64,000 bases of DNA from assembly GCF_000024625.1 (NCBI RefSeq), contig NC_013407.1, positions 62,001 to 126,000 on the forward strand. The letters are read 5' to 3'. Below are positions 35,509 through 44,730 of this stretch, in pieces; within the stretch, counting starts at the first letter, position 1, and each line of letters starts with the position of its first letter. The translations under genes and the position numbers were made by a program. The notes beneath the pieces were generated by a model that saw only the letters and a program-made list of their open reading frames with translations, ran no database searches and was not told where the DNA came from. Source of the DNA: Methanocaldococcus vulcanius M7. Lineage in GTDB: Archaea > AGJL01 > Methanococci > Methanococcales > Methanocaldococcaceae.

Positions 35509-35964
35509 ATGTGTTTGGGGGTTACAGGACACAATAATGGATCTGGAATAGACCAACTTGCAATCTATATAACTCCAAACGCTGGAAGTGCACCAATCGA
35601 CTTAAAGAATACAAAGTTGTTCTTAACTTATGATGGTCAATCTCATGTATTAACTTATGGAGGCTACACTGAAAATACATCAAATGCAACAAATATATTC
35701 GACTACTCTGTTGGTTGGAGTGCTGCAAACAGTAAGAGCTATGTTGTGGGGATCATCCAAGATGCAGATACTTCTTTAAAGAATGGAGTTATTAACAAAG
35801 GAGATATTGCTGTCTTACTCGTAAATGCAAGTGCAGTATTCAACACCACAATCCCAACAAGAGCTGAGGTTTCAGGAGAAGTTCAGCCAGAGTTCGGAGC
35901 TCCTGCAGTTATTGACTTTACAACACCACCAGCATTCACTCAAACTATAATAGAGCTACAATAA
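35323..35964 (+). CDS. flaB1: Archaellin FlaB1 (ArlB)
   Basis: Structural filament protein of the archaellum, 213 residues. The class III signal peptide [12 protein letters not shown] is cut by FlaK after Gly12, exposing [25 protein letters not shown], the hydrophobic helix that packs the filament core. The rest is the outer beta domain, with N-x-S/T sites (NTS, NAT, NAS, NTT) that may be N-glycosylated. The C-terminus ends QTIIELQ. The ATG follows AGGTGATAGGGA. First gene of the fla operon. The first 186 coding bases plus 14 bases upstream are identical to flaB2. Confidence 0.96.
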   Translation: MRVFEFLRGKKGAMGIGTLIIFIAMVLVAAVAAAVLINTSGFLQQKAMATGKESTEQVASGLMCLGVTGHNNGSGIDQLAIYITPNAGSAPIDLKNTKLFLTYDGQSHVLTYGGYTENTSNATNIFDYSVGWSAANSKSYVVGIIQDADTSLKNGVINKGDIAVLLVNASAVFNTTIPTRAEVSGEVQPEFGAPAVIDFTTPPAFTQTIIELQ

Positions 35965-36018
35965 ATTGTCCTAACCTAATTCCTAACTAATATATCTTGT
36001 GATATTTAAAACTATCTG

Positions 36019-36218
36019 TAAGGTGATAGGGAATGAGAGTTTTTGAGTTTTTGAGGGGTAAGAAGGGGGCTATGGGTATTGGAACCCTGATAATATTCAT
36101 AGCCATGGTGTTAGTGGCTGCGGTTGCAGCAGCTGTCTTAATTAACACAAGCGGATTCTTACAACAGAAAGCAATGGCAACAGGTAAAGAAAGCACAGAA
36201 CAAGTAGCAAGCGGATTA
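36019..36218 (+). repeat. 200-bp perfect direct repeat, copy 2 (flaB2 5' end)
   Basis: Second copy of the repeat at 35309-35508. Perfect identity including third codon positions suggests recent gene conversion or duplication rather than only protein-level selection. Confidence 0.97.
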
Positions 36219-36689
36219 TCAGCCCTTAGAGTCATCGGAATCCACGATGGATCACAAATAAACTATCTTGCAATCTACATTTCTCCAAACGCTGGAAGTG
36301 CACCAATCGACTTAAACCAAACCAAGATATTAATAACTGACGGTAAAGAAAAGGCAGTATTGAAATATGGAGGATCAGATAAGTATTATAATTTATCCGC
36401 TGGAGGAGAAGTTACTAACCTCTCACTTGCAGCATGGAATTTAAGTGCAGGACAGTTCGGAATCATTGTATTGCAAGATGCAGATCACTCATGTCAGCCA
36501 TCAACCCCAGTTATTGACAAGGGAGACATCGTTGCTTTAACAATAAACGCATCAGCAGTTGGACTCGACTTAGCTCCAAGAACCACAGTAACTGGTTCAG
36601 TAATCCCAGAGTTCGGAGCTCCTGCAGTTATTGAATTCACAACACCAGCTTCCTACTTAGATACTCAGAAGATAATACAACTACAATAA
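36033..36689 (+). CDS. flaB2: Archaellin FlaB2 (ArlB)
   Basis: Archaellum filament protein of 218 residues. Signal peptide [12 protein letters not shown] with FlaK cleavage after Gly12 and the same core helix as FlaB1; residues 1-62 are identical to FlaB1. The outer domain differs (for example SALRVIGIHDGSQINYLAIY and several N-L-S sites), while the end [20 protein letters not shown] again resembles FlaB1. In methanogens FlaB2 is commonly the most abundant filament subunit; this is known of the family, not shown here. A T-run follows the gene, which may reduce reading into flaB3. Confidence 0.96.
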   Translation: MRVFEFLRGKKGAMGIGTLIIFIAMVLVAAVAAAVLINTSGFLQQKAMATGKESTEQVASGLSALRVIGIHDGSQINYLAIYISPNAGSAPIDLNQTKILITDGKEKAVLKYGGSDKYYNLSAGGEVTNLSLAAWNLSAGQFGIIVLQDADHSCQPSTPVIDKGDIVALTINASAVGLDLAPRTTVTGSVIPEFGAPAVIEFTTPASYLDTQKIIQLQ

Positions 36690-36702
36690 GCCCCTAACTT
36701 AA

Positions 36703-36710
36703 TTTTTTTT
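36703..36710 (+). terminator. T8 tract after flaB2
   Basis: Eight consecutive T on the coding strand, about 14 bases after the flaB2 stop. Oligo-T tracts end archaeal transcription, often only in part. Partial stopping here would give more flaB1-flaB2 than downstream message. Inferred from sequence only. Confidence 0.35.
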
Positions 36711-36788
36711 ATCGAACAATTTGACAAAGTATGTTGTTCTATAAATATTTACTTTAGAAATATTTTCACAATTCTGAGGTGGCAGAAT

Positions 36789-37439
36789 ATGCTAATGAAA
36801 TACGTTGGAAGTCGCCGAGGGGCAATTGGAATAGGGACTTTAATAATATTCATTGCATTGGTTTTAGTAGCTGCCGTGGCAGCTGCTGTAATTATAAATA
36901 CCGCAGCCAACCTTCAGCACAAAGCTGCAAGGGTTGGTGAGGAGAGTACAAAACAGGTAGCAAGTGGAATACAGGTTTTGAAAATTACAGGTTATGCACC
37001 AAATAGCAATAATATAACAAAACTTGCAATACTTGTATCTCCAAATATTGGGGATGAGATCGATCTATCTTCAACAATAATTACCATATCGAATGGTCAA
37101 CAGAAAGCTTCTCTGGTTTATGGAGGTGTCTTAAATCATGCTGAAACAAATGGAACCAAAGATATATTTAATGAATCATGGCCAAAGGTAAATGATACCT
37201 CCACAGAATTTGGAATTATCGTATTGCAAGATGCAGATGGCTCAATGAACAATACAGAACATCCAACCATGAACTTTGGAGATAAAGTTTTACTTACCGT
37301 AGACGTGGGGGATGTATTTGGAGGAATTGCTCCAAGAGAGAAGGTTTATGGAGAAGTTATTCCAGAATTTGGATCACCCGGAATTATAGAGTTCATAGCA
37401 CCATCTACATTTACTCAACACGTGGTTCCATTACAATAA
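36789..37439 (+). CDS. flaB3: Archaellin FlaB3 (ArlB)
   Basis: Third archaellin, 216 residues. The signal peptide MLMKYVGSRRG is cut after Gly11 before [25 protein letters not shown]. The core helix is similar to FlaB1/B2 in protein but its DNA differs at many third positions, so it has not joined their gene conversion. The outer domain has several N-x-S/T sites. In methanogens a divergent third archaellin often forms the hook-like part near the cell; that role is inferred. The start ATG at 36789 follows GAGGTGGCAG; a second ATG at 36795 is possible. Confidence 0.95.
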   Translation: MLMKYVGSRRGAIGIGTLIIFIALVLVAAVAAAVIINTAANLQHKAARVGEESTKQVASGIQVLKITGYAPNSNNITKLAILVSPNIGDEIDLSSTIITISNGQQKASLVYGGVLNHAETNGTKDIFNESWPKVNDTSTEFGIIVLQDADGSMNNTEHPTMNFGDKVLLTVDVGDVFGGIAPREKVYGEVIPEFGSPGIIEFIAPSTFTQHVVPLQ

Positions 37440-37499
37440 GAATTTAGGATATGGGAGGGTTTTAACCTAATAAATTTATTTTTTGAAAGGTGGGTCCTT

Positions 37500-38089
37500 A
37501 TGGGGGTAAAAGATATAATTGAATCTATAAAAAATAAACTATCTAATTTAAAATTAAAAAAAAACAAGTAGATACTGATGAACTTTCTATTGATGAAGAG
37601 GCCCTTGAAGATTTTGAGGATGTGGATAGATATGAGGAGCTTGAGAGAACTGTTAAGGACTTAATGGAAACAACAGAGGGGTTAATGGCTAAGGTTAGTG
37701 ATATTGAGTCAAAATTACCAAGATTTGAGTCATCCTTAAATAATCTGAGAAAAGAAAATGAAATGTTAAGGATAGAACTCAATAAAATTAATGAGAACTT
37801 ACAGGATATAATGGCTCTTTATGAAGTGGTTTCAAATCAGATAAACCCGTTCATTGGGGTCTCAAAAATAACAGCAACAAGTTTGGAAAAACTTGAAAGA
37901 TTGGAAACAAGTTATAAACGACTTAAAAAAACAGTTGAAGAGCTAACAAACGATTTGATAATACTTGGATCACTTTATCTATCACAACTTGACATCGATC
38001 TCAATGAGATAATTGAAGATGTATTGGAGGAAGAGATTATAAAGTCAGTGTCCGGGGAGGATACCCATGATACAAAAAACAATGAATGA
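37500..38089 (+). CDS. flaC: Archaellum protein FlaC (ArlC), reading frame broken at an A9 run
   Basis: Cytosolic coiled-coil component of the archaellum switch complex that links chemotaxis to the motor. Translation from ATG 37500 (behind AAAGGTGGGTCC) gives MGVKDIIESIKNK and reaches TAG at 37569. The rest of FlaC, from about 37566 (QVDTDELSIDEEALEDF) through the heptad-rich coiled coil RYEELERTVKDLMETTE and onwards, is in the -1 frame. The two frames join at A9 (37556-37564); one more A would give a continuous protein of about 196 residues. Either the run was undercounted in sequencing, or slippage makes the full protein, or the gene is damaged. The intact remainder, with good codon use, argues for a functional gene. 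Overlaps flaD by 23 bases. Confidence 0.85.
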
Positions 38090-38999
38090 GATGTCATCAC
38101 TGTCTATACTTTCTGATGAAGAAATATTAACTGAAGATGAAATTGAAGAATATCTGGAAAATTTAAAGTCCAAACTGCCGTCCTTTGTTATAATCCTCTT
38201 AAAGAATAATCTAAGAGGAAAAAGAGTTACTAAACGTCAGTTGGATAAAATTATAGAGAGAATTAGCGAGGTCTTATCTAAGGGGAGGGGCGACAAAACG
38301 GAGGAACTTAATAAAAAGCTTCATACACTTGAACAAAAACTTGACACTATTATGAAGCTTACTACAATGGCAGCATCAACCAAACTTTCAGAAGAATTAG
38401 AAAAAGAAAAACCTCCTAATATAACAATAGAAAACACGGAAGAAAAAGAAGATCATAAACAGAAAGGTATCGATACTTTGAAAAAGGAAAATGTAGAAGA
38501 TATAAAATTTGAAGAAGATAAAGATAAAGAAGACAACAAAAAAATTGAAGAGGAACGTGAAAATGTAGGAGGGGTTAAGAGTGAGGAATCTCCAGAGGAG
38601 GGAAGTATTATGAAACCTGTTGAAGAAGAAACCCAGTATCGGTTAAGTGATATTCCTGAAGATGCTGTTTCCATGACATTGGTGTTTAAATGGCTGGAAT
38701 TTTTGGTTAGTAGGGTTGGAGTGTCTAATCTTCCAGACATACTGGACTACTACAATAAAATTGGATGGATTTCAAATAAAGTAATACTAAAAGTTTTGAG
38801 ATTTGCCAAAAATATGAAAATTGCGTTTGATGATGAAGCTTTAAGGCCAAGAGATAAACTTTCTCCAAGTGATCATATTGTATCACTTCTGTATATTGAA
38901 AAACTTGCAGGTAGGCCAGTCGATCCTGAAGTGCTCGAAATGCTTGAAATCGAAATTAGAAGAATAAAAAAATGGGCATTAGAGTTGCAAATGCTTTAA
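38067..38999 (+). CDS. flaD: Archaellum protein FlaD (ArlD)
   Basis: Cytosolic switch-complex protein of 310 residues. It has a helical N-terminus, a long charged Glu/Lys-rich middle (about residues 90-190), and a conserved C-terminal FlaD/E domain beginning IPEDAVSMTLVFKWLEFLVSRVG (about 198-220) and ending EIRRIKKWALELQML. FlaC, FlaD and FlaE form the ring that receives CheF/CheY signals. The ATG at 38067 follows GGGGAGGATACCC and overlaps flaC. The C-terminal domain is repeated as the stand-alone FlaE. Confidence 0.92.
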   Translation: MIQKTMNEMSSLSILSDEEILTEDEIEEYLENLKSKLPSFVIILLKNNLRGKRVTKRQLDKIIERISEVLSKGRGDKTEELNKKLHTLEQKLDTIMKLTTMAASTKLSEELEKEKPPNITIENTEEKEDHKQKGIDTLKKENVEDIKFEEDKDKEDNKKIEEERENVGGVKSEESPEEGSIMKPVEEETQYRLSDIPEDAVSMTLVFKWLEFLVSRVGVSNLPDILDYYNKIGWISNKVILKVLRFAKNMKIAFDDEALRPRDKLSPSDHIVSLLYIEKLAGRPVDPEVLEMLEIEIRRIKKWALELQML

Positions 39000-39134
39000 A
39001 GTCCCTATATTACAATTAAGAAACAGAATAAAAGAATAAAGATTATAGAAAGATATATCAATTCAAAATTAACACAGTTAAAATTGACTAAAAAACTTAT
39101 AAAGACCTTATAGTTAAGGGGGGAGGTGCTTAAA

Positions 39135-39536
39135 ATGGATGCACTCGCTTCGACAATATTAGAAGTTCATAAACCTGCGAAATTAGATAACATTCCTGAC
39201 GATCCTATTGCAGTAATTTTAGCTTTAAAATGGCTTGAATATCTATGTGAGAGAGTGGGACCTGAAAACGTCCCGGATGTTTTAGAGTTTTATTACATGC
39301 TCGGATGGTTAGGAGATAAAGCACTTGCAAAATTATTAAAGTTCTTAAAAGGAATAAAAGTTGATGAGGAAAATGTAGTAGAAGGTTCAGGAAAACTTAA
39401 CATCACAGATCATATAATTTCACTACTGTTCATAGAAAGATTAAACGGAAAAAAGATCTCTCCAGAATTACTGGATAAGATAGAATGGGAACTTAGAAAA
39501 ATAAAGAAGGGGGCTGAACAGTTCTATGGGATTTAG
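39135..39536 (+). CDS. flaE: Archaellum protein FlaE (ArlE)
   Basis: A 133-residue protein consisting of the FlaD/E domain: IPDDPIAVILALKWLEYLCERVG near residues 21-43, then GWLGDKALAKLLKFLKGI, NITDHIISLLFIERLNGKKI, and a final IEWELRKIKKGAEQF. Clear paralogue of the FlaD end. Cytosolic, part of the switch complex. The ATG at 39135 follows GGGGGGAGGTGC; an in-frame GTG at 39126 lies within that site. A 135-base gap separates it from flaD and may contain an internal promoter. Overlaps flaF by 11 bases. Confidence 0.92.
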   Translation: MDALASTILEVHKPAKLDNIPDDPIAVILALKWLEYLCERVGPENVPDVLEFYYMLGWLGDKALAKLLKFLKGIKVDEENVVEGSGKLNITDHIISLLFIERLNGKKISPELLDKIEWELRKIKKGAEQFYGI

Positions 39537-39942
39537 TTCAGTTGTGGGAACGACGGTTATGGTAGTTGCATTGCTCATATGTGGAGCTTACCTCTACACT
39601 ACAATGGATAACTACTATGAGGATGTTAATCATGCTTACTCCGTATATTATGAACACATGCATAACAAATTAGATGAAAAACTAATAATAACAAACGTAA
39701 TTGCTACTGCAACTCAGACCAATATAACGATCTATAATAACGGTTCAGTAGTGGTAGAGCCAGATAAATTTACAATACTGTTTGATGGAACAGTGGTTCC
39801 TGAAGAGAACATATCATACTACCCACAAAAAAAGTATCTTGTTCCGTTAGATAGTATTACAATAGTGGTTAATTGGACAAGACCATTTAGAATATGTGTT
39901 GTTTCAGATAATGGAAACAAATACTTCTACTCAGTTCCATAA
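39526..39942 (+). CDS. flaF: Archaellum protein FlaF (ArlF)
   Basis: A 138-residue protein with one N-terminal membrane helix (VVGTTVMVVALLICGAYLYT, about residues 6-25) and an external beta-sandwich domain (about 55-138), the layout of FlaF, which binds the S-layer and serves as a stator for the archaellum motor. N-I-T, N-G-S and N-W-T sites are present in the external part. The start overlaps flaE and is preceded by GGGGGCTGAACAGTTCT. Short for the family but complete. Confidence 0.9.
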   Translation: MGFSSVVGTTVMVVALLICGAYLYTTMDNYYEDVNHAYSVYYEHMHNKLDEKLIITNVIATATQTNITIYNNGSVVVEPDKFTILFDGTVVPEENISYYPQKKYLVPLDSITIVVNWTRPFRICVVSDNGNKYFYSVP

Positions 39943-40168
39943 ACTTGGCGACCCCTGCATGATTTATTATAAAAAATAAAAAATGATGCTGGAATATTGA
40001 AATATTAAAATGATGTATTGTAGGATATTGGGATAGATATATGGCATAGATATTCATGTATTTGAGATATGAACTGGAAATCTTTACGAACGCTCCTCTA
40101 TTAAAATTTATACAAATTTTAAAGATTTTAGAGGGCTTTGATTTAAGTTTTAGAGAAGGTGATGTGTT
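39943..40168. other. 226-base spacer between flaF and flaG
   Basis: No gene seen. It contains a TATA-like AAATTTATACAAATTTTA near 40108-40125, which could be an internal promoter for flaG onward. No guide-RNA boxes or strong hairpins found. Confidence 0.35.
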
Positions 40169-40624
40169 TTGGCATCAAGTGCAATGTCTGAGATAATTAT
40201 GTTCGTTGCGGTATTGTTGATTGCTGCATTTGTAGCAGGGATCTTAACAACATCAACGTATAAAATTTCCCTAAATATCGATAAGAAAAGTGATGCATTA
40301 TCTACAAAACTATCTCAGGACTTTGAGATCATAAACGATCCCGGAGAGATAATCAGAAATCCCTCCGCAGGGGTTATATACCTCTATATAAAAAACACTG
40401 GAAAAGATCCTATTGTCTTTACAAACACATCCTTTACAGTTATAGTGGACGGTAATATAGTGGGGATTAATAACACTTACGATTTGACAGATCCGGGAGA
40501 TAATGTTCTCTCTCCGGGAGATGTGGGGGAGATAGTGGCAAAATATAATGAGACAGGATACCATAGAATAAGGGTTGTTTCTGAATCAGGAATATCTCGA
40601 ACCATTAAAGGATATATTTCCTAA
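40169..40624 (+). CDS. flaG: Archaellum protein FlaG (ArlG)
   Basis: A 151-residue protein with one N-terminal membrane helix (SEIIMFVAVLLIAAFVAGILT, about residues 6-26) and an external immunoglobulin-like beta domain containing NTGKDPIVFTNTSFTVIVDG. FlaG forms filaments capped by FlaF and ties the motor to the S-layer. The TTG at 40169 follows AAGGTGATG and is the most likely start; an ATG at 40184 would still include the whole helix. Several N-x-S/T sites are in the outer domain. Confidence 0.9.
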   Translation: MASSAMSEIIMFVAVLLIAAFVAGILTTSTYKISLNIDKKSDALSTKLSQDFEIINDPGEIIRNPSAGVIYLYIKNTGKDPIVFTNTSFTVIVDGNIVGINNTYDLTDPGDNVLSPGDVGEIVAKYNETGYHRIRVVSESGISRTIKGYIS

Positions 40625-40644
40625 TCTCATTGTAGGTGGGGGTT

Positions 40645-41337
40645 ATGGAATTAGCAAAAATCGAACTTAGTAGAGATGATCTGGATAAAAGAATTGGGGG
40701 AGGTGTTCCACATGGGAGTTTGATAGTAATTGAGGGAGAGGAGAGTACAGGAAAATCGGTCTTGTGTCAAAGATTGGCTTATGGGTTTCTGCAAAATAGA
40801 CATTCTGTAACTTATGTTTCTACCCAACTTACTACTTTGGAATTTATAAAGCAGATGAACTCTTTAAATTACACAATTAATAAGAAATTGTTGTCTGGGG
40901 CTTTGTTATACATTCCTGTTTATCCTCTGATTGCTGATAATAAAAAAAAGGATGGGTTTTTAAAAAAAGTTATGGAAACACGAGCTTTTTATGAGAAAGA
41001 TGTTATTATCTTTGATTCTCTATCCGCATTGATAGCTAATGATGCGAGTGAAGTTAATGTTAATGATTTAATGGCTTTTTTTAAGAGAATAACTGCTTTA
41101 AAGAAGATTATAATTTGCACCATAAATCCAAAGGAGTTATCTGAGCCAACACTCACTATTATAAGGACTTCTGCGACTATGTTGATTAGAACAGAACTCT
41201 TTACGTTTGGGGGAGATCTGAAAAACTTGGCTAAAATATTGAAATATAATATGGCTCCGGGACCATATCAAAAGAACATTGTCTTCAGAGTAGAGCCAAA
41301 AATTGGAATCGCTGTTGAGATTGCTTCCGTTGCATAA
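40645..41337 (+). CDS. flaH: Archaellum ATPase FlaH (ArlH)
   Basis: RecA-like protein of 230 residues that docks on the FlaI motor and switches its state by ATP binding. The P-loop IEGEESTGKSVLCQRLAYG is near residues 28-46, Walker B-like KDVIIFDSLSALI near 119-131, and TINPKELSEPTLTIIRTSATMLIRT near 157-181. The ATG at 40645 follows AGGTGGGGGTT; an upstream GTG at 40636 is inside that site. Followed by flaI after 18 bases. Related to KaiC by fold. Confidence 0.95.
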   Translation: MELAKIELSRDDLDKRIGGGVPHGSLIVIEGEESTGKSVLCQRLAYGFLQNRHSVTYVSTQLTTLEFIKQMNSLNYTINKKLLSGALLYIPVYPLIADNKKKDGFLKKVMETRAFYEKDVIIFDSLSALIANDASEVNVNDLMAFFKRITALKKIIICTINPKELSEPTLTIIRTSATMLIRTELFTFGGDLKNLAKILKYNMAPGPYQKNIVFRVEPKIGIAVEIASVA

Positions 41338-41355
41338 TTTGATCTTGGTGATAAT

Positions 41356-42999
41356 ATGAGTGAAGCGGAACTAAAAGAAGCAATGAATAGAAATCCGCAT
41401 TTACGAAAATATATTGAGAACTTTAAAAGGGCATACATGCGACTTCCTGATTTTATGGCGGCACTATCCCGAGAATTAAAAGAACTTAAATATCCAAATA
41501 TACTATATCCAATTGGAGATCCAATCTTCATTCACATCTTTGGAACTCCAGAGACAAGAACTAAATACATCGTTATAGAGCCAAAATTAGAAACACCCGA
41601 AGAAAAAATGAAATATAAAATTATATTAAATAGAATATTGGAATTAGCTCCCTACGAGGAGACACCAAAAAGCGTGGAAGAATTTGAAGAGGTCTTAACA
41701 AGATTATTCAATGCTTGCACGAGAGTTACTGAGGATACAAAAAATGAAGGATTTTTACAAAGAATCTTTAAATTTGCAGACAATAAAGTGAACATTACAC
41801 CCGAAGAGAAAAATAAATTTTTATATCTATTAAAGAGGGACTTAATTGGATTGGGAAATTTAGAACCTATCGCAAGAGATCCATATTTAGAAGATATACA
41901 CGTTATAGGCCCAAAAAACTGCCATATTGTTCATAAAATATTTGGAATGTTGCCAACGAACATAACTTGGGAAGATGAATTAGAACTTGCAGATTATTTA
42001 AAAAATATTGGAGAACGAATGGGAAGACCTGTTTCAGACGCTAACCCCATAGTTGACGGTGCACTACCAGACGGATCAAGGATCAACATTGTCTACTCAA
42101 CAGATGTTTCTCCAAAAGGGCCATCATTTACTATAAGGAAATTTACAGATGTTCCAATAAGTGTAACTCAACTTATCAGCTGGGGAACCTTTTCAACACA
42201 GGTGGCAGCATACTTGTGGTTATGTTTAGAGTATGGTATGAGTATCTTCATCTGTGGAGAGACAGCATCAGGTAAAACAACAACATTAAACGCAATTCTT
42301 CCATTTATAAAGCCAGAATCGAAAATATTTTCATGTGAAGACACTCCAGAGGTCAAACCCCCACATCCTGTTTGGCAGCAATTGATTACAAGAGAAAGGG
42401 GGCCAGAAGAGAGTAGAGTTACATTGTTTGATCTGTTAAGGGCAGCACTGAGATCAAGACCTAACTATATTATTGTTGGAGAGATTAGGAGTGTTGAAGC
42501 AGCAGTTGCATTCCAAGCTATGCAGACAGGACACCCTGTTCTCTCAACATTCCACGCAGCTAATGTTAGAAAGATGATACAGAGATTAAATGGAGATCCA
42601 ATCAACGTCCCTTTAACATTCATGGATAACTTAAACGTTGCTCTCTTCCAGCTGGCTGTCTATCAAAGAGGTAAGGTGTTAAGGAGGGTAGTTTCGATAG
42701 AAGAAATCGAGGGGTATTATAAAGAGGTTGATGGGGTTGTTACAAGGGCAGTTTTCCAATGGGAGCCAGATAAAGATAGACATGTGTTTACTGGAAGAAA
42801 TAATAGTTATGTTTTGGAAGAGAAGATTGCAAAAGCAGCAGGTTATGAAGATCCAAGAGACATTTATAACGAGTTAGAGTTAAGAGCAAGAATTTTGGAG
42901 GAGATGATTGCAAGGGAAATTTTCGACTATTATCAAGTTAGGGATATTATATGGTCATTTTACGAAAAAGGTTTGGAGGGGCTTCCATTCCCGATCTGA
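41356..42999 (+). CDS. flaI: Archaellum motor ATPase FlaI (ArlI)
   Basis: Type II/IV secretion-type hexameric ATPase of 547 residues that powers both assembly and rotation. The P-loop FICGETASGKTTTLNAI is near residues 298-314, the Asp box and Walker B in RPNYIIVGEIRSVEAAVAFQAMQTGHP near 369-395, and the His box STFHAANVRKMIQRL near 398-412. The N-terminal domain with the archaeal FlaI layout precedes it. The ATG follows GGTGATAAT. Intact, and coupled closely to flaJ. Confidence 0.96.
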   Translation: MSEAELKEAMNRNPHLRKYIENFKRAYMRLPDFMAALSRELKELKYPNILYPIGDPIFIHIFGTPETRTKYIVIEPKLETPEEKMKYKIILNRILELAPYEETPKSVEEFEEVLTRLFNACTRVTEDTKNEGFLQRIFKFADNKVNITPEEKNKFLYLLKRDLIGLGNLEPIARDPYLEDIHVIGPKNCHIVHKIFGMLPTNITWEDELELADYLKNIGERMGRPVSDANPIVDGALPDGSRINIVYSTDVSPKGPSFTIRKFTDVPISVTQLISWGTFSTQVAAYLWLCLEYGMSIFICGETASGKTTTLNAILPFIKPESKIFSCEDTPEVKPPHPVWQQLITRERGPEESRVTLFDLLRAALRSRPNYIIVGEIRSVEAAVAFQAMQTGHPVLSTFHAANVRKMIQRLNGDPINVPLTFMDNLNVALFQLAVYQRGKVLRRVVSIEEIEGYYKEVDGVVTRAVFQWEPDKDRHVFTGRNNSYVLEEKIAKAAGYEDPRDIYNELELRARILEEMIAREIFDYYQVRDIIWSFYEKGLEGLPFPI

Positions 43000-43009
43000 G
43001 GTGGTTATT

Positions 43010-44689
43010 GTGGTATTTAATTTACTGCTTAGAATTGGTTTAAAACCAAGGGACTATTTCTTAAAAATTGTATTGCCTGCATTTATTGTGTCGATTTTAT
43101 TAATGATAGTGGGATCTATCTTATTTAAAGGAATAGTTCTTTATATCTTCCTACTTCTACCCATTGTAATAATAGTTAGTGCGATCTGCTATCCCTACAT
43201 AGTTTTGGATTCTCAGAAAAATAAGATAAATGAGCGACTGCATATTTTTATAACAAAATTTGGAACACTATCCATCACAGATTTAAACAGAAAAGATCTG
43301 TTAAAGATTCTCTCAGAAGAAAGGGAAGAACTTGGAGAGTTGGCAAAACAGGCAGAGAAGTTGTATGTTTTAACAGACAAGTGGGGAAGATCGTTAGCAG
43401 AAGCATGTAGATTTTTAGCTCAGAGAACACCAAGTAGTGAGTTTGCAGATTTTTTAGATAGATTGGCTTATGCATTAGATAGTGGAGAGGAACTTAAAGA
43501 ATTTTTAATGAAAGAGCAAGATATTGTAATGGATGACTATGCTGCGTTTTATAAGAGGATGCTATATTCTCTTGATCTATATAAAGAGTTATATGTCAGT
43601 GCAATGACTTCTGTTGCGTTTTTCTTAGCGTTTTCCATATTGGTGCCATTCTTACTACCTTTCAACTTCGTATTTATGGCAACAATAGCATTGTTTGCAT
43701 TTTTTGCAATAGAAATTTTGATAGTTATTGTTATAAGAAATCGATTGCCTTTTGATAGATTATGGCATACTGGTAAAAATCCAACTGAAACCGATAAAAA
43801 ACTGAAAAAATGGACGATAATCTCTTTTATTCTTACAGCAATTTTACTGGCCTTTTTACTTGTAGCTAAGTATGTTTTAAGTATATCTCCATTTGCAGAT
43901 ATTCCCTATATGATACTAATAGCCATAGGTTTCAGTCCTCTCGCCATTGGAGGATTGATTTCATTAAGAGAAGAAGAGAGAGTTAAAAGAAAGGAATTTG
44001 TATTTCCAGAGTTTTTAAGATCTCTTGGGGACTCTGTCAGTGCCAAAGGGGGAGGAATGGTTAGTTCGTTGGAATATTTATCAAATCATGATTTTGGTCC
44101 ACTAACTAATGATATTAAACGACTCTATAAAAGATTAGCATTGGGGATAGATTCAAATAAATCTTGGAGATTTTTTGGATTTGATTCTTGTAGTTATCTG
44201 ATACAGTTATTCTCAGATATATTTTCAAGATGCATATACTTTGGAGGAGATCCAAAAACAGCAGCTGAGATCATTAGTAAAAACTTTCGTAAGATAGTTC
44301 AACTAAGAAAATCAAAATATCAAAATATACAACAATTTGTTGGTGTGGTTTATGGCCTTGGAGGGGGTTTAAGTTTGGCATTATTTGCTTCACTTGGAGT
44401 TGCTAAGATGATAAACGATCTCTACTCTTCTTTAAATATTCCAGAGACAGTTATACACATCTTGAATATTGCTCCAATCACAAACGTGGATGTTGTGGAA
44501 TATATTATCTTTGGATCGCTGATTGTTTATTCTGCAATTTCAGCTGTCTTAATAAAAATTATGGATGGGGGACATAAGTTTGTTTCCTTGTTTCACTTTG
44601 TAGTTATACTGTGGATCTGCTCAATAGTTGCATATGCAACAAAACTTCTCGTATCCCAGATACTTGGGCTTTCAGTTCCTTTATACTAA
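43010..44689 (+). CDS. flaJ: Archaellum membrane platform FlaJ (ArlJ)
   Basis: Polytopic membrane core of the archaellum, 559 residues, on which FlaI acts. Hydrophobic helices are clustered near residues 20-65, 205-240, 265-305 and 440-555, with two cytoplasmic T2SF-type helical domains between them. The GTG at 43010 follows GAGGTGGTTATT at 42998-43009, gives the family's length, and starts just after the flaI stop. A longer reading from 42908 would overlap flaI by over 90 bases and has no ribosome site, so it is rejected. Confidence 0.94.
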   Translation: MVFNLLLRIGLKPRDYFLKIVLPAFIVSILLMIVGSILFKGIVLYIFLLLPIVIIVSAICYPYIVLDSQKNKINERLHIFITKFGTLSITDLNRKDLLKILSEEREELGELAKQAEKLYVLTDKWGRSLAEACRFLAQRTPSSEFADFLDRLAYALDSGEELKEFLMKEQDIVMDDYAAFYKRMLYSLDLYKELYVSAMTSVAFFLAFSILVPFLLPFNFVFMATIALFAFFAIEILIVIVIRNRLPFDRLWHTGKNPTETDKKLKKWTIISFILTAILLAFLLVAKYVLSISPFADIPYMILIAIGFSPLAIGGLISLREEERVKRKEFVFPEFLRSLGDSVSAKGGGMVSSLEYLSNHDFGPLTNDIKRLYKRLALGIDSNKSWRFFGFDSCSYLIQLFSDIFSRCIYFGGDPKTAAEIISKNFRKIVQLRKSKYQNIQQFVGVVYGLGGGLSLALFASLGVAKMINDLYSSLNIPETVIHILNIAPITNVDVVEYIIFGSLIVYSAISAVLIKIMDGGHKFVSLFHFVVILWICSIVAYATKLLVSQILGLSVPLY

Positions 44690-44730
44690 AAATTATTTCA
44701 AAATTAGAATCAAGTAAAAGGGGTTAAACA

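Noticed and set aside
42908-43009. Extended N-terminus of FlaJ overlapping flaI
   Set aside because: No ribosome site for the upstream start; GTG at 43010 behind GAGGTGG gives the normal family length.
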